A stretch of 46,590 nucleotides of DNA from JABMMZ01 sp964505065 (GTDB taxonomy: Bacteria; Bacteroidota; Bacteroidia; NS11-12g; UBA955), in contig CAZDGF010000023.1 of assembly GCA_964505065.1 (NCBI GenBank), forward strand, positions 1-46,590. Reading direction: 5' to 3'. The notes below the pieces were generated by a model that ran no database searches, had not been told where the DNA came from, and saw nothing but the letters and a program-made list of their open reading frames with translations. This document shows, in pieces, positions 33,701 to 40,392 of this stretch. Each line of letters begins with the position of its first letter. Position 1 is the stretch's first letter. Made by a program: the position numbers and the translations under genes.

Positions 33701-35016
33701 CATGTTTGCGGTATCGTTCTTTTATTTTTGCATAAATCCTCATAATTTATGCTATACTGCCAGCTACTTGTGTAAAAATTTACATTGCAAGCATCTGGAA
33801 TACAAGTAAAATTATTGAACATAATATACAGCGTATCATTGGCATTTATATTCCCCAATTGCAACCTAAAGCTGCCAATAGCATTTGGTCCCAAGCAGCT
33901 GTATGTCCAGTCGCTATAGGTATAACCAATGCTGTCTATTTTTCCTCTAAACAATGTGCCATTCCAGCCTTTTTTTATGGCAATAGTAGCAGTATCAAAT
34001 TTGGATAATTCGTAATAATAAGCTTGGTTAATATACACACTGGTATTTACAGCCACCTTTTGTCCAATATTTGCAATTTTTAATATTTGCGTATTGTTTT
34101 TTACAGATAAGCATTTGTTATAAGCAGGTACAGGTATAGCCACTAAATTAGGGCTACTTGTGCCTATCAATACAATACCCGAATTTTTTACCACTTGGCA
34201 AATACTGCCATTGCAGCCCCATTGTAATTCATAAGTAGTAGATAGCTTATTGCAGCCCAATACACGGCTACTATCTGTTAGCACAATGGTTTCATTTTGG
34301 TCTAAAAAAGTATCCAAATTGCCTACACTTTTAAAATCAGCACCAGTAAAAACGGTAATTACCGAATCGTTATTAAATTGACTTGAACCTTTATTTGTTT
34401 TAAAAGTTTTAACATCTGCTTCATTTATACGCAGCAAAGTAAGCGTTCTTAATGGTCCTTTACCATAATTGCCAATGGTAATATTTCTACCAAACACATC
34501 GCCCACACTGCCAGTATAAGTTTGGTTTACAATGGTGGGAATATTTACCGAAGGCACTTTGGCAGAAAAAGGAAGCGAACTGCCAATGTCATAATTACCC
34601 GTATAATCTACCCTTGCAGAAATTATTGGTGTATTATTATTGCTAATATAACTGTATAAACCGCAACCAGCCGTAACATTTACACTAAAATAAAAATTAT
34701 TTGCAATGGCTAAATTAGGCGCAGTAAATATAGGTGCATTTAGGTTAGAGGTATTAAACTCTGCAACGCTGCTGCCCTTGCAGCTGCCTATTTTATAATT
34801 TACCCCTGGCGGAAGTTGAAGAGTTATTTTTAATCCCACTAAGCTGCCAGATGAAATATTATATGCCTGAATAAAAGCCGTATCATTTGTACCACAAATA
34901 CTTAAGTTGGCAGGAGTAGCTATTTGAATACTCAATTTATTTCCTTGCCCATGTAGTTTTTCTACATAGCATATTGTTAAAAGCAATAGAAAATAAAGCG
35001 TATATTTTTTAGTCAA
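27781..35016 (-). CDS. Giant secreted PKD-repeat protein with gliding-motility-type (type B) T9SS sorting domain
   Basis: A 2411-residue exported protein. The N-terminus is a signal peptide (TKKYTLYFLLLLTICYVEKLHGQ). Residues about 25-1650 are beta-rich, with DUF11/conserved-repeat-like segments (for example around 1170-1500, ENIGATAAQNTKALLTLPIG). Residues about 1670-2310 hold seven PKD-like Ig domains of about 80-90 residues, each with a Cys near the start (xxVCYG/NNCYG) and another near the end (FGCKDS), plus an eighth without the first Cys. The last about 90 residues (YYLPNAFTPNADSIN, VVNRWGQILYE, GWDGKY) are the type B C-terminal domain used for T9SS export and surface retention. Start is TTG 35016; an in-frame TAA lies just upstream and no Met follows early. 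Probable adhesin or motility-associated surface protein; ligand unknown. Confidence 0.88.
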   Translation of the reverse strand: MTKKYTLYFLLLLTICYVEKLHGQGNKLSIQIATPANLSICGTNDTAFIQAYNISSGSLVGLKITLQLPPGVNYKIGSCKGSSVAEFNTSNLNAPIFTAPNLAIANNFYFSVNVTAGCGLYSYISNNNTPIISARVDYTGNYDIGSSLPFSAKVPSVNIPTIVNQTYTGSVGDVFGRNITIGNYGKGPLRTLTLLRINEADVKTFKTNKGSSQFNNDSVITVFTGADFKSVGNLDTFLDQNETIVLTDSSRVLGCNKLSTTYELQWGCNGSICQVVKNSGIVLIGTSSPNLVAIPVPAYNKCLSVKNNTQILKIANIGQKVAVNTSVYINQAYYYELSKFDTATIAIKKGWNGTLFRGKIDSIGYTYSDWTYSCLGPNAIGSFRLQLGNINANDTLYIMFNNFTCIPDACNVNFYTSSWQYSINYEDLCKNKRTIPQTWAKYYDYSVVNSNSFTPTDMVNNQKGTFRQLFTSASLLPLDNNAAFQFDIILPAGLKHSKNVNDLFFLDATLKNTWKPDSIAKKQDTIRAYFSKIPFNLFNAELIYYLTADCSIAGANGNKTINTTFRYSPNNACSPREWFAYCNSYGVKIHCTSNCNAGLKFLDFKVARTTFGKPDNNNDGIADTSGSLNFSNIRTERAMVGDSITAVFQGKILRSRSSISWRYLYAESNILYGSYLTVASTRLVVFRGGTRRVLCNNIGVKKIVSWANANFIFDLSIDSITSCIPSGFDYRNNDSVSLQVVFKLSTNPGQNTFTSQFSNLFYTSTVANPTLNSQKFQCDTFSGQMVLNGYIYYNYGPDYFNINSCAQLNMSQNFYFGIGNNALYAGNNAFPFEYRNFVRIKEIICYLPTSLKLERAYFAQYRTSGSNQNEFQYKDTIPYTIVNNNYIFEVSKYYTDSARGKIRLSDDAFQGIFNMLITPTCELPSGVNIPIKYDFMFEKKGSMPKGIDTLSSLIYTDNVIYNKPIISVKPTIPINYAVTDTAEWEVVYTNASPTFGTLNAWFAPDNSGAIKVVEIKDAAKDTLLKHTNLIYKAGTMPYNATRKFKVRAVYNSCKKDSVILYSGWNCNGYPKDLSSYTCAPEKIVLYLEPQNTQFQVSITDSTSTASLCGQTPYYYLLENIGATAAQNTKALLTLPIGMQVVGGKSYVKHPLNNTWVALPNPTLVSGTTYQWNLATLLNSLKGGFKGILDTTKNKIYIKFYVKTDCNYSSGNYIRASASGNIKCGNAVLVFPSISKPLNIAGVSKPYFSLVKTTADTLLPCEKNSKVTVKIINVGPGKTGIEDKYQAILPLGISYDSVSYNGIINAPNNTLTQIRDLNGATEIEFSLKDSIIPGDSMEFTFNIIANAKAVNCGTIDYYSQAAVKQSVICVENNSTCKINVVTGSSLLKIPVYKADLQLLNIQSKMQNFTADTDYVKLDYTLKNFGQNIGNSLKTKLNYYYDKNISGTIDSGDVFVGSFTLNKGIKKDSIAKISTMLAVKAGYSCGLFITIDSSACACSFNQYKIPIPALANTGKDIAYCSGLANSIGLPKSAGFSYAWQPAIELSNDTTAQTKIIFGNTTAAKITKRYILTTKRISCISRDTVFATIYNLPNIKLAQKDTTICQKQQVKIGAKVTGGNTIYTYKWLPSTFVKDSLKLSTIAIGQTSAYYKLIVSDSFKCKSTDSLLITIKPKPKANFTFNTVCYGNSVTLIDSTTIAQDSIIANRWTHNTIDTLNSKTWKINVPISLTTNVRLIAESPFGCKDTIIKKVTAKPIPKAIFSTKNNCYGDSTVFKNNSIGIIQKHTWLYGNGNTAMGIQPKYLYPTSDTFIVQLNIETAFGCKDSTAGEIIIYPKPKANFTTNNVCQGDTNTFINTSSIANDSITNYQWQISNGYSTNLKTFNYLFNSYNTYSIVLKNNTAFGCTDSILKTAIVHPLPKASIVLDSVCFGMYSKFSEKSTVPMGNIGSRKWQLIGGSSPNANIRYRYPNADTFLVKYSVFSDKGCKDSTIGYSIVHQKITPIINALDNCLADSSKFSYNALFMNTNIAQSKWKFTPIDSILTPNAAYLYNTYGKKTIALSVVSTEGCQYDTSASIFIHPKPAVSFANTNQCRDNQFTFNALVNIPLGSIDSTIWHFDDGTFAYTPNTNHVFPSSGAYKVVFKAKSNFGCTDTAQKTINSYPPVIPAFAVDSVCFGTITQFKDISIVPNATISKYNWQFGDGYKSSMQHPNHLYDKDSLYKVSLQITTSYNCTYDTTGYVRVYPVPQSVFITDPPSSTVVNPSIKFINQSKGATAVKYQINNGAIFLQDTFSYYFKDSGTYTIKQWAYNQYGCTDSSTKQISINYILNYYLPNAFTPNADSINSLLQPIGIGIAFFEMKVVNRWGQILYETKDSKGWDGKYMNEYVPEGHYVVWYKIKSFKGQVQYKRQLITVLR

Positions 35017-35066
35017 ATGGCTGTATTAATATTTTAAAATGAAAGATTAAACATAGTGTATTCATG

Positions 35067-35074
35067 CAAATATA
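35067..35074 (-). promoter_or_regulatory. -7 promoter element of the giant secreted protein
   Basis: On the minus strand TATATTTG matches TAnnTTTG fully, 50 bases before the TTG start. No -33 TTTG at standard spacing. Confidence 0.5.
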
Positions 35075-35111
35075 AATGATTCTTAATAATAATCTATTTT
35101 TTGATTTTATT

Positions 35112-35156
35112 CAAAAAAAAACACTTTCAAATGATTTGTTTCAGTTGAAAGTGTTT
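35112..35156 (-). terminator. Rho-independent terminator of the 35177-37705 gene
   Basis: An 11-bp perfect stem (AACACTTTCAA at 35120-35130 with TTGAAAGTGTT at 35145-35155), 14-base loop, followed on the minus strand by a run of T (A-run 35113-35120). It separates the two large secreted-protein genes. Confidence 0.85.
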
Positions 35157-35176
35157 AGAGGTTAAATGTAAAATTC

Positions 35177-37705
35177 TTATTTCACCATTTTTTGCTGAAA
35201 AACAATCTCATCATTTTGCTTCAAACGCACCAAGTAAATACCATGCGAAAAACTTTGAGTATTAACAAAAGTACTATTGGTATTTTGATACACAATTTTA
35301 CCCGTCATATCAGCTATTTCTATTTCAAAATTTTCTAAATCAGTTTCAATTTTCAATACATCGTTAAAAGGATTAGGATACAGTTTAGTATTGCCAACAT
35401 TCAAAGTATTTAAAAATGTAAAATTAGGAACAGCCACCAATTGGGTAGTACTATCTGTACAAGTTTGAAAATTAGTAGTTGCCAAGCTAATATTTACATT
35501 CGAGTTAATATAAGTTGAAAAATCTATAACCAAAGGATTAGTAGTGCCTATAAGCACATTGTTAGCACGCCAATTATAAACAGTATTGTTAGCATCAGTA
35601 GCCGTAAAAGTATAAGTTTTCCAGTTTCTAGAAAAAGTATATGCGGCAGATGAGGCAGCATTTAGCGTAAAAGTTCTGGCAAAACTTTTACTGCAACTGT
35701 TAATTATACCCTTACCCATCAGTTGGTCGCCCGAGGAAAGGTTGGAATATAAATAAGCATTGTTATTACTGCTATTAACCAAATTACCATTTTTATAAAA
35801 CTCATACATATTATAAATATTCGACATGGTAAATAAATGTTCATTTTTGCAACTCGATACGTTAAAGTTTATAAAATTATCAATAGGCAATGTGTCTACC
35901 AAAAAGCCAATTTTTTCTTCTATAGCAGGGCAAGTAGGGCTAAGGCTATCAATAATATTAATGCTTAAAGAATCGGTTTTAGAAGGTGCAAAAGTAAAAA
36001 TAGTATCTTTTGCAAAGCTGCTATTGTTAAAAGATACACTGTATTTGGCTTTGTATAGTTTAGCAATTGTTACAATTAAATTATCGCCTTTACATAATCT
36101 TTTAGCTGCAATAATATTATATTCAATATTGGAGCAAGCATTTGTTCTTACAATTATTATAGTATCGCTTAAATTACAAGGCGAATTTTGTAAACTTCTT
36201 ATTTTTATGCTGTAATTGGTATTTGGATTTAAACCGTTTAAAGAAAGCGTAGAATCTGTAGTTGTATTGTTAAAACTACCATTATTTAAAGCATATCTAT
36301 AACCTGAAATACCAGCATTTTTATTCCAATTTAGTTGTATAGTAGATGTCGTTTTATTGATATTAAAATTGCTAGGAAATAATCTATTATTGATTACTAT
36401 TTTCAAGGTATTAGAATTTATACTTAAACACCTTGCAGTGCTTTTTCCCACAGCATATATTTGAGAAGAGCTTTTGGTAGAATAAAATAATTTTACACCT
36501 TTTACTCTTGCTATTAATTTTCCATTTTCGTACCAAAGTGTGCTGTCTATATCGGTTCCATTGGCTCTAAGCGTATCCGAAAAAGATTGACAAAAGGTAT
36601 CTGCACTTAAAGTTTTTGAAATATTTACAACTGGCTTTGCATTTACAGAAAGCCTAAAATTACTACTTGTAGTAGCGCATCCGTTTATAGTACTTGTAGT
36701 AGTTACAGAATAATTGCCTGTATCTTTTACAAAAATATTTTTAGTGGTTCTGTTACTCGGATTCCACCTGTAGGTAATATTGGCAGCTGTATTACCTACA
36801 AGCAATAAAGAATCGCCCCTGCATACACTTCCAGTTGCACCATTGGTAATACTTGCCGCTGGCGAGGGATTGACCGTAAATCTTAAAGTATCAGGATTGC
36901 TTTTACCTTTGTTATTAGTTACAGTTAATATAGCTAATTGCGCACCTTGAGATGTAAATTTAACAGAAGGGTTTTGGTCGGTACTTGTTGATGGCGTTGC
37001 GCCTGTAAATTTCCACGCATAGCTTGTTGGCGAGTTTGTGCCACTTCCGTTTATAGATGGAGTATAATTTGTACAGGTAGTTAAATTGCTGCTTGTTGCA
37101 TCTGCTACGGGCATAAGATTTGATAACCCAAACTCAAAAGTTTTAGTATATACTTCATCGCTTGCATCATTACTTCCGTTATTATTTGTAGCCATTCCAA
37201 CAACATAAAATTTTATTTTTCCAACATCTTTATTTGGCGCTTTCCATCTGAATGTCCAACGTGTGCTATCGGTAGCTACTGTTGAAGTTCCTGTTGAAGT
37301 ATGACCAATATATTCTCTAGTATCAGAACCTACTGTTCTTGTATATCTTTGCTCTCTTGTTGGCGATGAAACGGTACTTAAAGTACCAGCAGGCTTATTG
37401 TCTGAAGAATTTAAAACAGTAAGCTGAAAACCAAACTCTGTAGTTGAAGATTTTTTAAACGTTAGCTCCATAGTGTAGGTAGAATCAGGTATGTAGCCAC
37501 TGCCAGTAAAATTTGTTTTTAAAAGCAATTGGTTATGAATGCTGCCCGATGTTATAACGCTGCCACCATGGCAACTTGTACAATTGCCATCGCTAGGGGC
37601 ATTGGAGTAACCAGCCCCAGGACCAGAGTTGTTTTGAATAGCACTTGTTAAAAGCACTAAAAAAGGTAAAAGTATTAAAACATTGCGTATGTATATTTTT
37701 TTCAT
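35177..37705 (-). CDS. Secreted multidomain protein: choice-of-anchor V, PKD, FN3-like, type A T9SS sorting domain
   Basis: An 842-residue exported protein. After the signal peptide (about 1-22) comes a choice-of-anchor V-type domain (about 27-195) that starts SGPGAGYSNAPSDGNCTSCHGG and so carries a C42-x2-C45-H46 motif. It is followed by a PKD domain (about 200-285), a second Ig-like segment (about 290-355), a fibronectin-III-like domain (about 440-520, FNINKTTSTIQLNWNKNAGI) and further beta-rich sequence. The end (LYPNPFNDVLKIE, ending GIYLVRLKQND) is a type A T9SS sorting domain, so the protein is exported across the outer membrane and probably anchored to the surface. CxxCH in this domain family could bind heme c, but a single site also fits a structural role. 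A strong terminator follows. Confidence 0.86.
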   Translation of the reverse strand: MKKIYIRNVLILLPFLVLLTSAIQNNSGPGAGYSNAPSDGNCTSCHGGSVITSGSIHNQLLLKTNFTGSGYIPDSTYTMELTFKKSSTTEFGFQLTVLNSSDNKPAGTLSTVSSPTREQRYTRTVGSDTREYIGHTSTGTSTVATDSTRWTFRWKAPNKDVGKIKFYVVGMATNNNGSNDASDEVYTKTFEFGLSNLMPVADATSSNLTTCTNYTPSINGSGTNSPTSYAWKFTGATPSTSTDQNPSVKFTSQGAQLAILTVTNNKGKSNPDTLRFTVNPSPAASITNGATGSVCRGDSLLLVGNTAANITYRWNPSNRTTKNIFVKDTGNYSVTTTSTINGCATTSSNFRLSVNAKPVVNISKTLSADTFCQSFSDTLRANGTDIDSTLWYENGKLIARVKGVKLFYSTKSSSQIYAVGKSTARCLSINSNTLKIVINNRLFPSNFNINKTTSTIQLNWNKNAGISGYRYALNNGSFNNTTTDSTLSLNGLNPNTNYSIKIRSLQNSPCNLSDTIIIVRTNACSNIEYNIIAAKRLCKGDNLIVTIAKLYKAKYSVSFNNSSFAKDTIFTFAPSKTDSLSINIIDSLSPTCPAIEEKIGFLVDTLPIDNFINFNVSSCKNEHLFTMSNIYNMYEFYKNGNLVNSSNNNAYLYSNLSSGDQLMGKGIINSCSKSFARTFTLNAASSAAYTFSRNWKTYTFTATDANNTVYNWRANNVLIGTTNPLVIDFSTYINSNVNISLATTNFQTCTDSTTQLVAVPNFTFLNTLNVGNTKLYPNPFNDVLKIETDLENFEIEIADMTGKIVYQNTNSTFVNTQSFSHGIYLVRLKQNDEIVFQQKMVK

Positions 37706-37768
37706 AATTTATTGCAAATAACTATAAATAACCCAAAATTAACTAATCATATTTGTGTTTTGTAAAAA

Positions 37769-37803
37769 AATGACAATTAAATGGCATTAAAATGACAATT
37801 AAA
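37769..37803. repeat. Pair of 13-base direct repeats
   Basis: AATGACAATTAAA occurs at 37769-37781 and again at 37791-37803, 22 bases apart (about two helical turns), in the divergent region between the 842-residue secreted protein and the 37896 gene. This spacing would suit a dimeric DNA-binding protein, but no regulator is known. Confidence 0.45.
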
Positions 37804-37883
37804 ATTATATCCCAAAACTTCAAATATAAATACTGATAAAATAAATAACACAATCTTCATTTTTTAACTCCGCTGAATAACAA

Positions 37884-37891
37884 TAAATTTG
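37884..37891 (+). promoter_or_regulatory. -7 promoter element next to the 37896 start codon
   Basis: TAAATTTG, full match to TAnnTTTG, with only 4 bases between its last G and the ATG at 37896. Transcription would start at or within a base or two of the ATG, implying a leaderless mRNA. Confidence 0.5.
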
Positions 37892-37895
37892 CGCA

Positions 37896-38240
37896 ATGAA
37901 TACTGATAGCGAAACCAATTGGAAAAAAATATTAACTTTTGTAGAAACCAATTTTAATAAAAAACCAGATATGAATGCCATACTTTTTTTAATAGGTATG
38001 CGAGAGTTGGGAAACTTGCCAGAAAATAACTTTAAAAAAGATGACAAAGTAAGCTTAATGCACATAGCTATTTGCAAAATATTGAGCTATAGCGGACACT
38101 ATGCCCTTAAAGGCATAGATGAAGACGGCTGGCCCCATTGGGAATTGTTAATGCCAATGCCCAATATGACTACTTTTGAGCAAGAATCGTACATTAGAGA
38201 ACATGTAATAGCCTATTTTATTACCGAAGAAATTATATAA
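37896..38240 (+). CDS. Small hypothetical protein, upstream of the foldase gene
   Basis: A 114-residue soluble protein I cannot assign. It is mostly helical with a conserved-looking core (DMNAILFLIGMRELG, VSLMHIAICKILSYSG, GWPHWELL) and an acidic C-terminus. No signal peptide, membrane segment or metal motif is present. It lies 30 bases upstream of the cyclophilin-FKBP gene on the same strand, but its TAA is also the first three bases of a -7 element for that gene, so they may be transcribed separately as well as together. Coding use matches its neighbours. Confidence 0.75.
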   Translation: MNTDSETNWKKILTFVETNFNKKPDMNAILFLIGMRELGNLPENNFKKDDKVSLMHIAICKILSYSGHYALKGIDEDGWPHWELLMPMPNMTTFEQESYIREHVIAYFITEEII

Positions 38241-38245
38241 ATTTG
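38238..38245 (+). promoter_or_regulatory. -7 promoter element of the cyclophilin-FKBP gene
   Basis: TAAATTTG, full match to TAnnTTTG, 25 bases before the ATG at 38271; its first three bases are the stop codon of the preceding gene. Confidence 0.5.
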
Positions 38246-38270
38246 CAAACATTTTTAATTTAAATATTTT

Positions 38271-39395
38271 ATGAAAAATACATTCAAATACATAACAATT
38301 TCTTGCTTTATAGCCCTTGCTGCTGCTTGTTCCAACAGTGGTAAACTTACCGATAAAGAACTTGCCGAAACCGATCCCCTTTATGTAGATGCAAAAGCGC
38401 AGCCTGTAATAAATGAATCTCCTGCAACAGTCCAAGAACAAGAAACACCAAAAACCGACTCTATAATTGCTATTTTTAAAACCACTAAAGGCATTATAGA
38501 ATGCGATTTAGAATTTGAAAAAACACCGCTAACTGTAGCTAATTTTATTGGGCTTGCAGAAGGCAAAATTAAAAACAAATACAAAGGTTTAAATAAGCCT
38601 TATTATAATGGTTTAACATTTCATAGAGTTATAGCAGATTTTATGATACAAGGTGGCGACCCTGCAGGAAATGGTAGTGGCGGACCAGGTTATAAATTTG
38701 CAGATGAGTTTGTTCCGAGCCTTACATTTGCTAAACCAGGTGTGTTGGCAATGGCAAATAGCGGACCAGCTACCAATGGCTCACAGTTTTTTATTACCCA
38801 TGTGCCTACGGAGTATTTGAATAATAAACACACCATATTTGGACACGTTGTAAAAGGACAAGATATTGTAAACAAAACGGCAATAGGCGATAAAATAATA
38901 AGCCTAACATTTAAAAGAGTAGGCGAAAAAGCCAAAGCTTTTGATGCGCCTGCTGTATTTGCAAGTTTAAATAATGGTAATACAACTGCTCAAGCATCTA
39001 ATGGCGTTAGCCAAGAGCTACCACAGTTTGAAACTTGGGTAAAAAAGAATTATCCTAAAGCTAAAAAATATGGCGATATGTATATTTTAATTACAGAAAA
39101 GGGTAGTGGAGCTACCCCTAAAAATGGGCAAACTGTAAAAGCACATTATACAGGTACATTATTAGATGGTAAAAAGTTTGATTCATCAGTAGATAGAGGT
39201 TCTCCATTTGAATTTGTATTAGGACAAGGGCAAGTAATAAAAGGCTGGGATTTAGGTTTTGCAAAATTACCAATTGGCACTAAAGCTAAATTCCTTTTGC
39301 CTTACAGCTATGCCTATGGCGAAATGGGAATGCAAGGTGCTATACCACCCAAAGCTACACTTATATTTGATGTTGAGTTGTTAGATGCTAAATAA
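38271..39395 (+). CDS. Lipoprotein peptidyl-prolyl isomerase: cyclophilin-FKBP fusion
   Basis: A 374-residue envelope lipoprotein with a lipobox before Cys20 (ALAAAC). It joins two unrelated prolyl isomerase folds: a cyclophilin domain (about 63-220) with FHRVIADFMIQGGDP, GVLAMANSGPATNGSQFFIT and NNKHTIFGHVVKG, and a C-terminal FKBP domain (about 265-374) with VKAHYTGTLLDGKKFDSS, QVIKGWDLGFAKLP and ATLIFDVELLDA. The key cyclophilin residues (Arg of FHR, Phe and Gln of the SQFF loop, His of KHTIFG) and FKBP aromatic residues are present, so both domains are probably active. It would act in the periplasm, attached to a membrane, on proteins passing to the outer membrane or T9SS. Fusions of this kind occur in Bacteroidota. 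Confidence 0.9.
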   Translation: MKNTFKYITISCFIALAAACSNSGKLTDKELAETDPLYVDAKAQPVINESPATVQEQETPKTDSIIAIFKTTKGIIECDLEFEKTPLTVANFIGLAEGKIKNKYKGLNKPYYNGLTFHRVIADFMIQGGDPAGNGSGGPGYKFADEFVPSLTFAKPGVLAMANSGPATNGSQFFITHVPTEYLNNKHTIFGHVVKGQDIVNKTAIGDKIISLTFKRVGEKAKAFDAPAVFASLNNGNTTAQASNGVSQELPQFETWVKKNYPKAKKYGDMYILITEKGSGATPKNGQTVKAHYTGTLLDGKKFDSSVDRGSPFEFVLGQGQVIKGWDLGFAKLPIGTKAKFLLPYSYAYGEMGMQGAIPPKATLIFDVELLDAK

Positions 39396-39437
39396 AGGAA
39401 TTGCAGTATTTTTAAACTTGATAAAGCTATTGCCCAA

Positions 39438-39521
39438 TTAGGCTACGCTCCTCGTAATTTTACCGATATATTTTTCTTTCATTTCGGTAAGAGAATAGGT
39501 TTTGATTTCTTTTGTTGCCAT
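39438..39521 (-). pseudogene. Truncated remnant of an XRE/HigA-like antitoxin gene
   Basis: Read on the minus strand from ATG 39521: MATKEIKTYSLTEMKEKYIG, then KITRSVA and a TAA at 39438. The first 21 residues resemble from memory the N-terminus of Bacteroidota HigA/XRE antitoxins (pattern KTYSLxExKxKYIGK), which normally continue for about 80 more residues with a helix-turn-helix. Here similarity ends at GK, and the following bases (ACGAGGAGCGTAGCC) look like intergenic repeat sequence. No toxin gene is next to it. It is only 27 codons and is not expected to be functional. It lies immediately downstream of the methyltransferase cassette. The family assignment relies on recall of a short motif. 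Confidence 0.5.
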
Positions 39522-39558
39522 ATTTTTTTAAGTTTTATTATGTTTTCTGTTTTTAACT

Positions 39559-40392
39559 TTAAAATATAGATAGTTGTTTTTTTTTTGGTAATCCTTCTAA
39601 ATAATTTGAAATAAATAGTTCTTTTCCTTTTTGGTCTGCACCTGCTGTAACATTTCGCATTCCATACATAAGTTCCCAAGGCATAATGTTTGCAAATGAA
39701 AACAACTCTCTAATGTATTCGCTGTCGTCATAAGTAATAAGCCATTTATGGTTGCATTTTTTCATATTGTTAGCAAACTTAACATGGTCAAATGATTTGT
39801 GCATATTACCATTCTTTCCGTATAATGCCGATTTTGTTGCTGAATAATAAGGTGGGTCAAGAAAAATAAAAACATTTTCTCCTTCTTTTTTTACAAGTTC
39901 TTCATAGTCAAGATTTGTGATAGTTGAGCCATTAATAACTTTTGCAAATTGGTTTAATCTTTGAATACTACTTTCTGTAAACCTGCCTGTAAATGCACCT
40001 TCACTAAAACCACCGCTCAAACTCGTACCCGAAAAAGTAATACGATTGTAAATAAAAAAGGCCGCACCACGTTCCAAATCATTAAATGTTGCTAAGTTTT
40101 CATTTAGAAATTTATGTAATTCTTTTCCAATTGGAAATTGATTACGCCATTCATAAATTTTGTCTATAAGTGCATCTACATCTCTTTGGGTCATTTCCCA
40201 AAATTTGTAGAGTTCAAAATAAAGGTCGTTAATCCAAAAAATTTTATTTGGAAAGCGTTGTTTTGCATAAATGAAAATAGAACCTCCACCTAAAAAGGGT
40301 TCTCTAAATTCGTCAAAATCAGGAATAATTGTAGATATTAAATCTACTGACCTGCTTTTTCCACCTGGGTATCTTAATGGACTTTTTATCAT
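39559..40392 (-). CDS. DNA adenine N6-methyltransferase, Dam/D12 class
   Basis: A 277-residue alpha-class (D12) adenine methyltransferase. Seen: PLRYPGGKSRSVDLI (motif X region, 5-19), EPFLGGGSIF (motif I, SAM binding, about 32-41), and FIFLDPPYYS with the catalytic DPPY (about 172-181). Length and order fit Dam and M.DpnII-like enzymes, many of which modify GATC; the target here is unproven. The ATG overlaps the stop of the 40389 gene (ATGA), so the two are translationally coupled, as expected of a restriction-modification pair. The cassette lies alone between unrelated envelope genes, with the antitoxin remnant downstream, which fits horizontal gain. Confidence 0.9.
   Translation of the reverse strand: MIKSPLRYPGGKSRSVDLISTIIPDFDEFREPFLGGGSIFIYAKQRFPNKIFWINDLYFELYKFWEMTQRDVDALIDKIYEWRNQFPIGKELHKFLNENLATFNDLERGAAFFIYNRITFSGTSLSGGFSEGAFTGRFTESSIQRLNQFAKVINGSTITNLDYEELVKKEGENVFIFLDPPYYSATKSALYGKNGNMHKSFDHVKFANNMKKCNHKWLITYDDSEYIRELFSFANIMPWELMYGMRNVTAGADQKGKELFISNYLEGLPKKKQLSIF

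Noticed and set aside
39479..39679. 66-codon minus-strand frame overlapping the end of the methyltransferase
   Set aside because: Basic low-complexity reading of another frame; overlaps the real methyltransferase and the antitoxin remnant.
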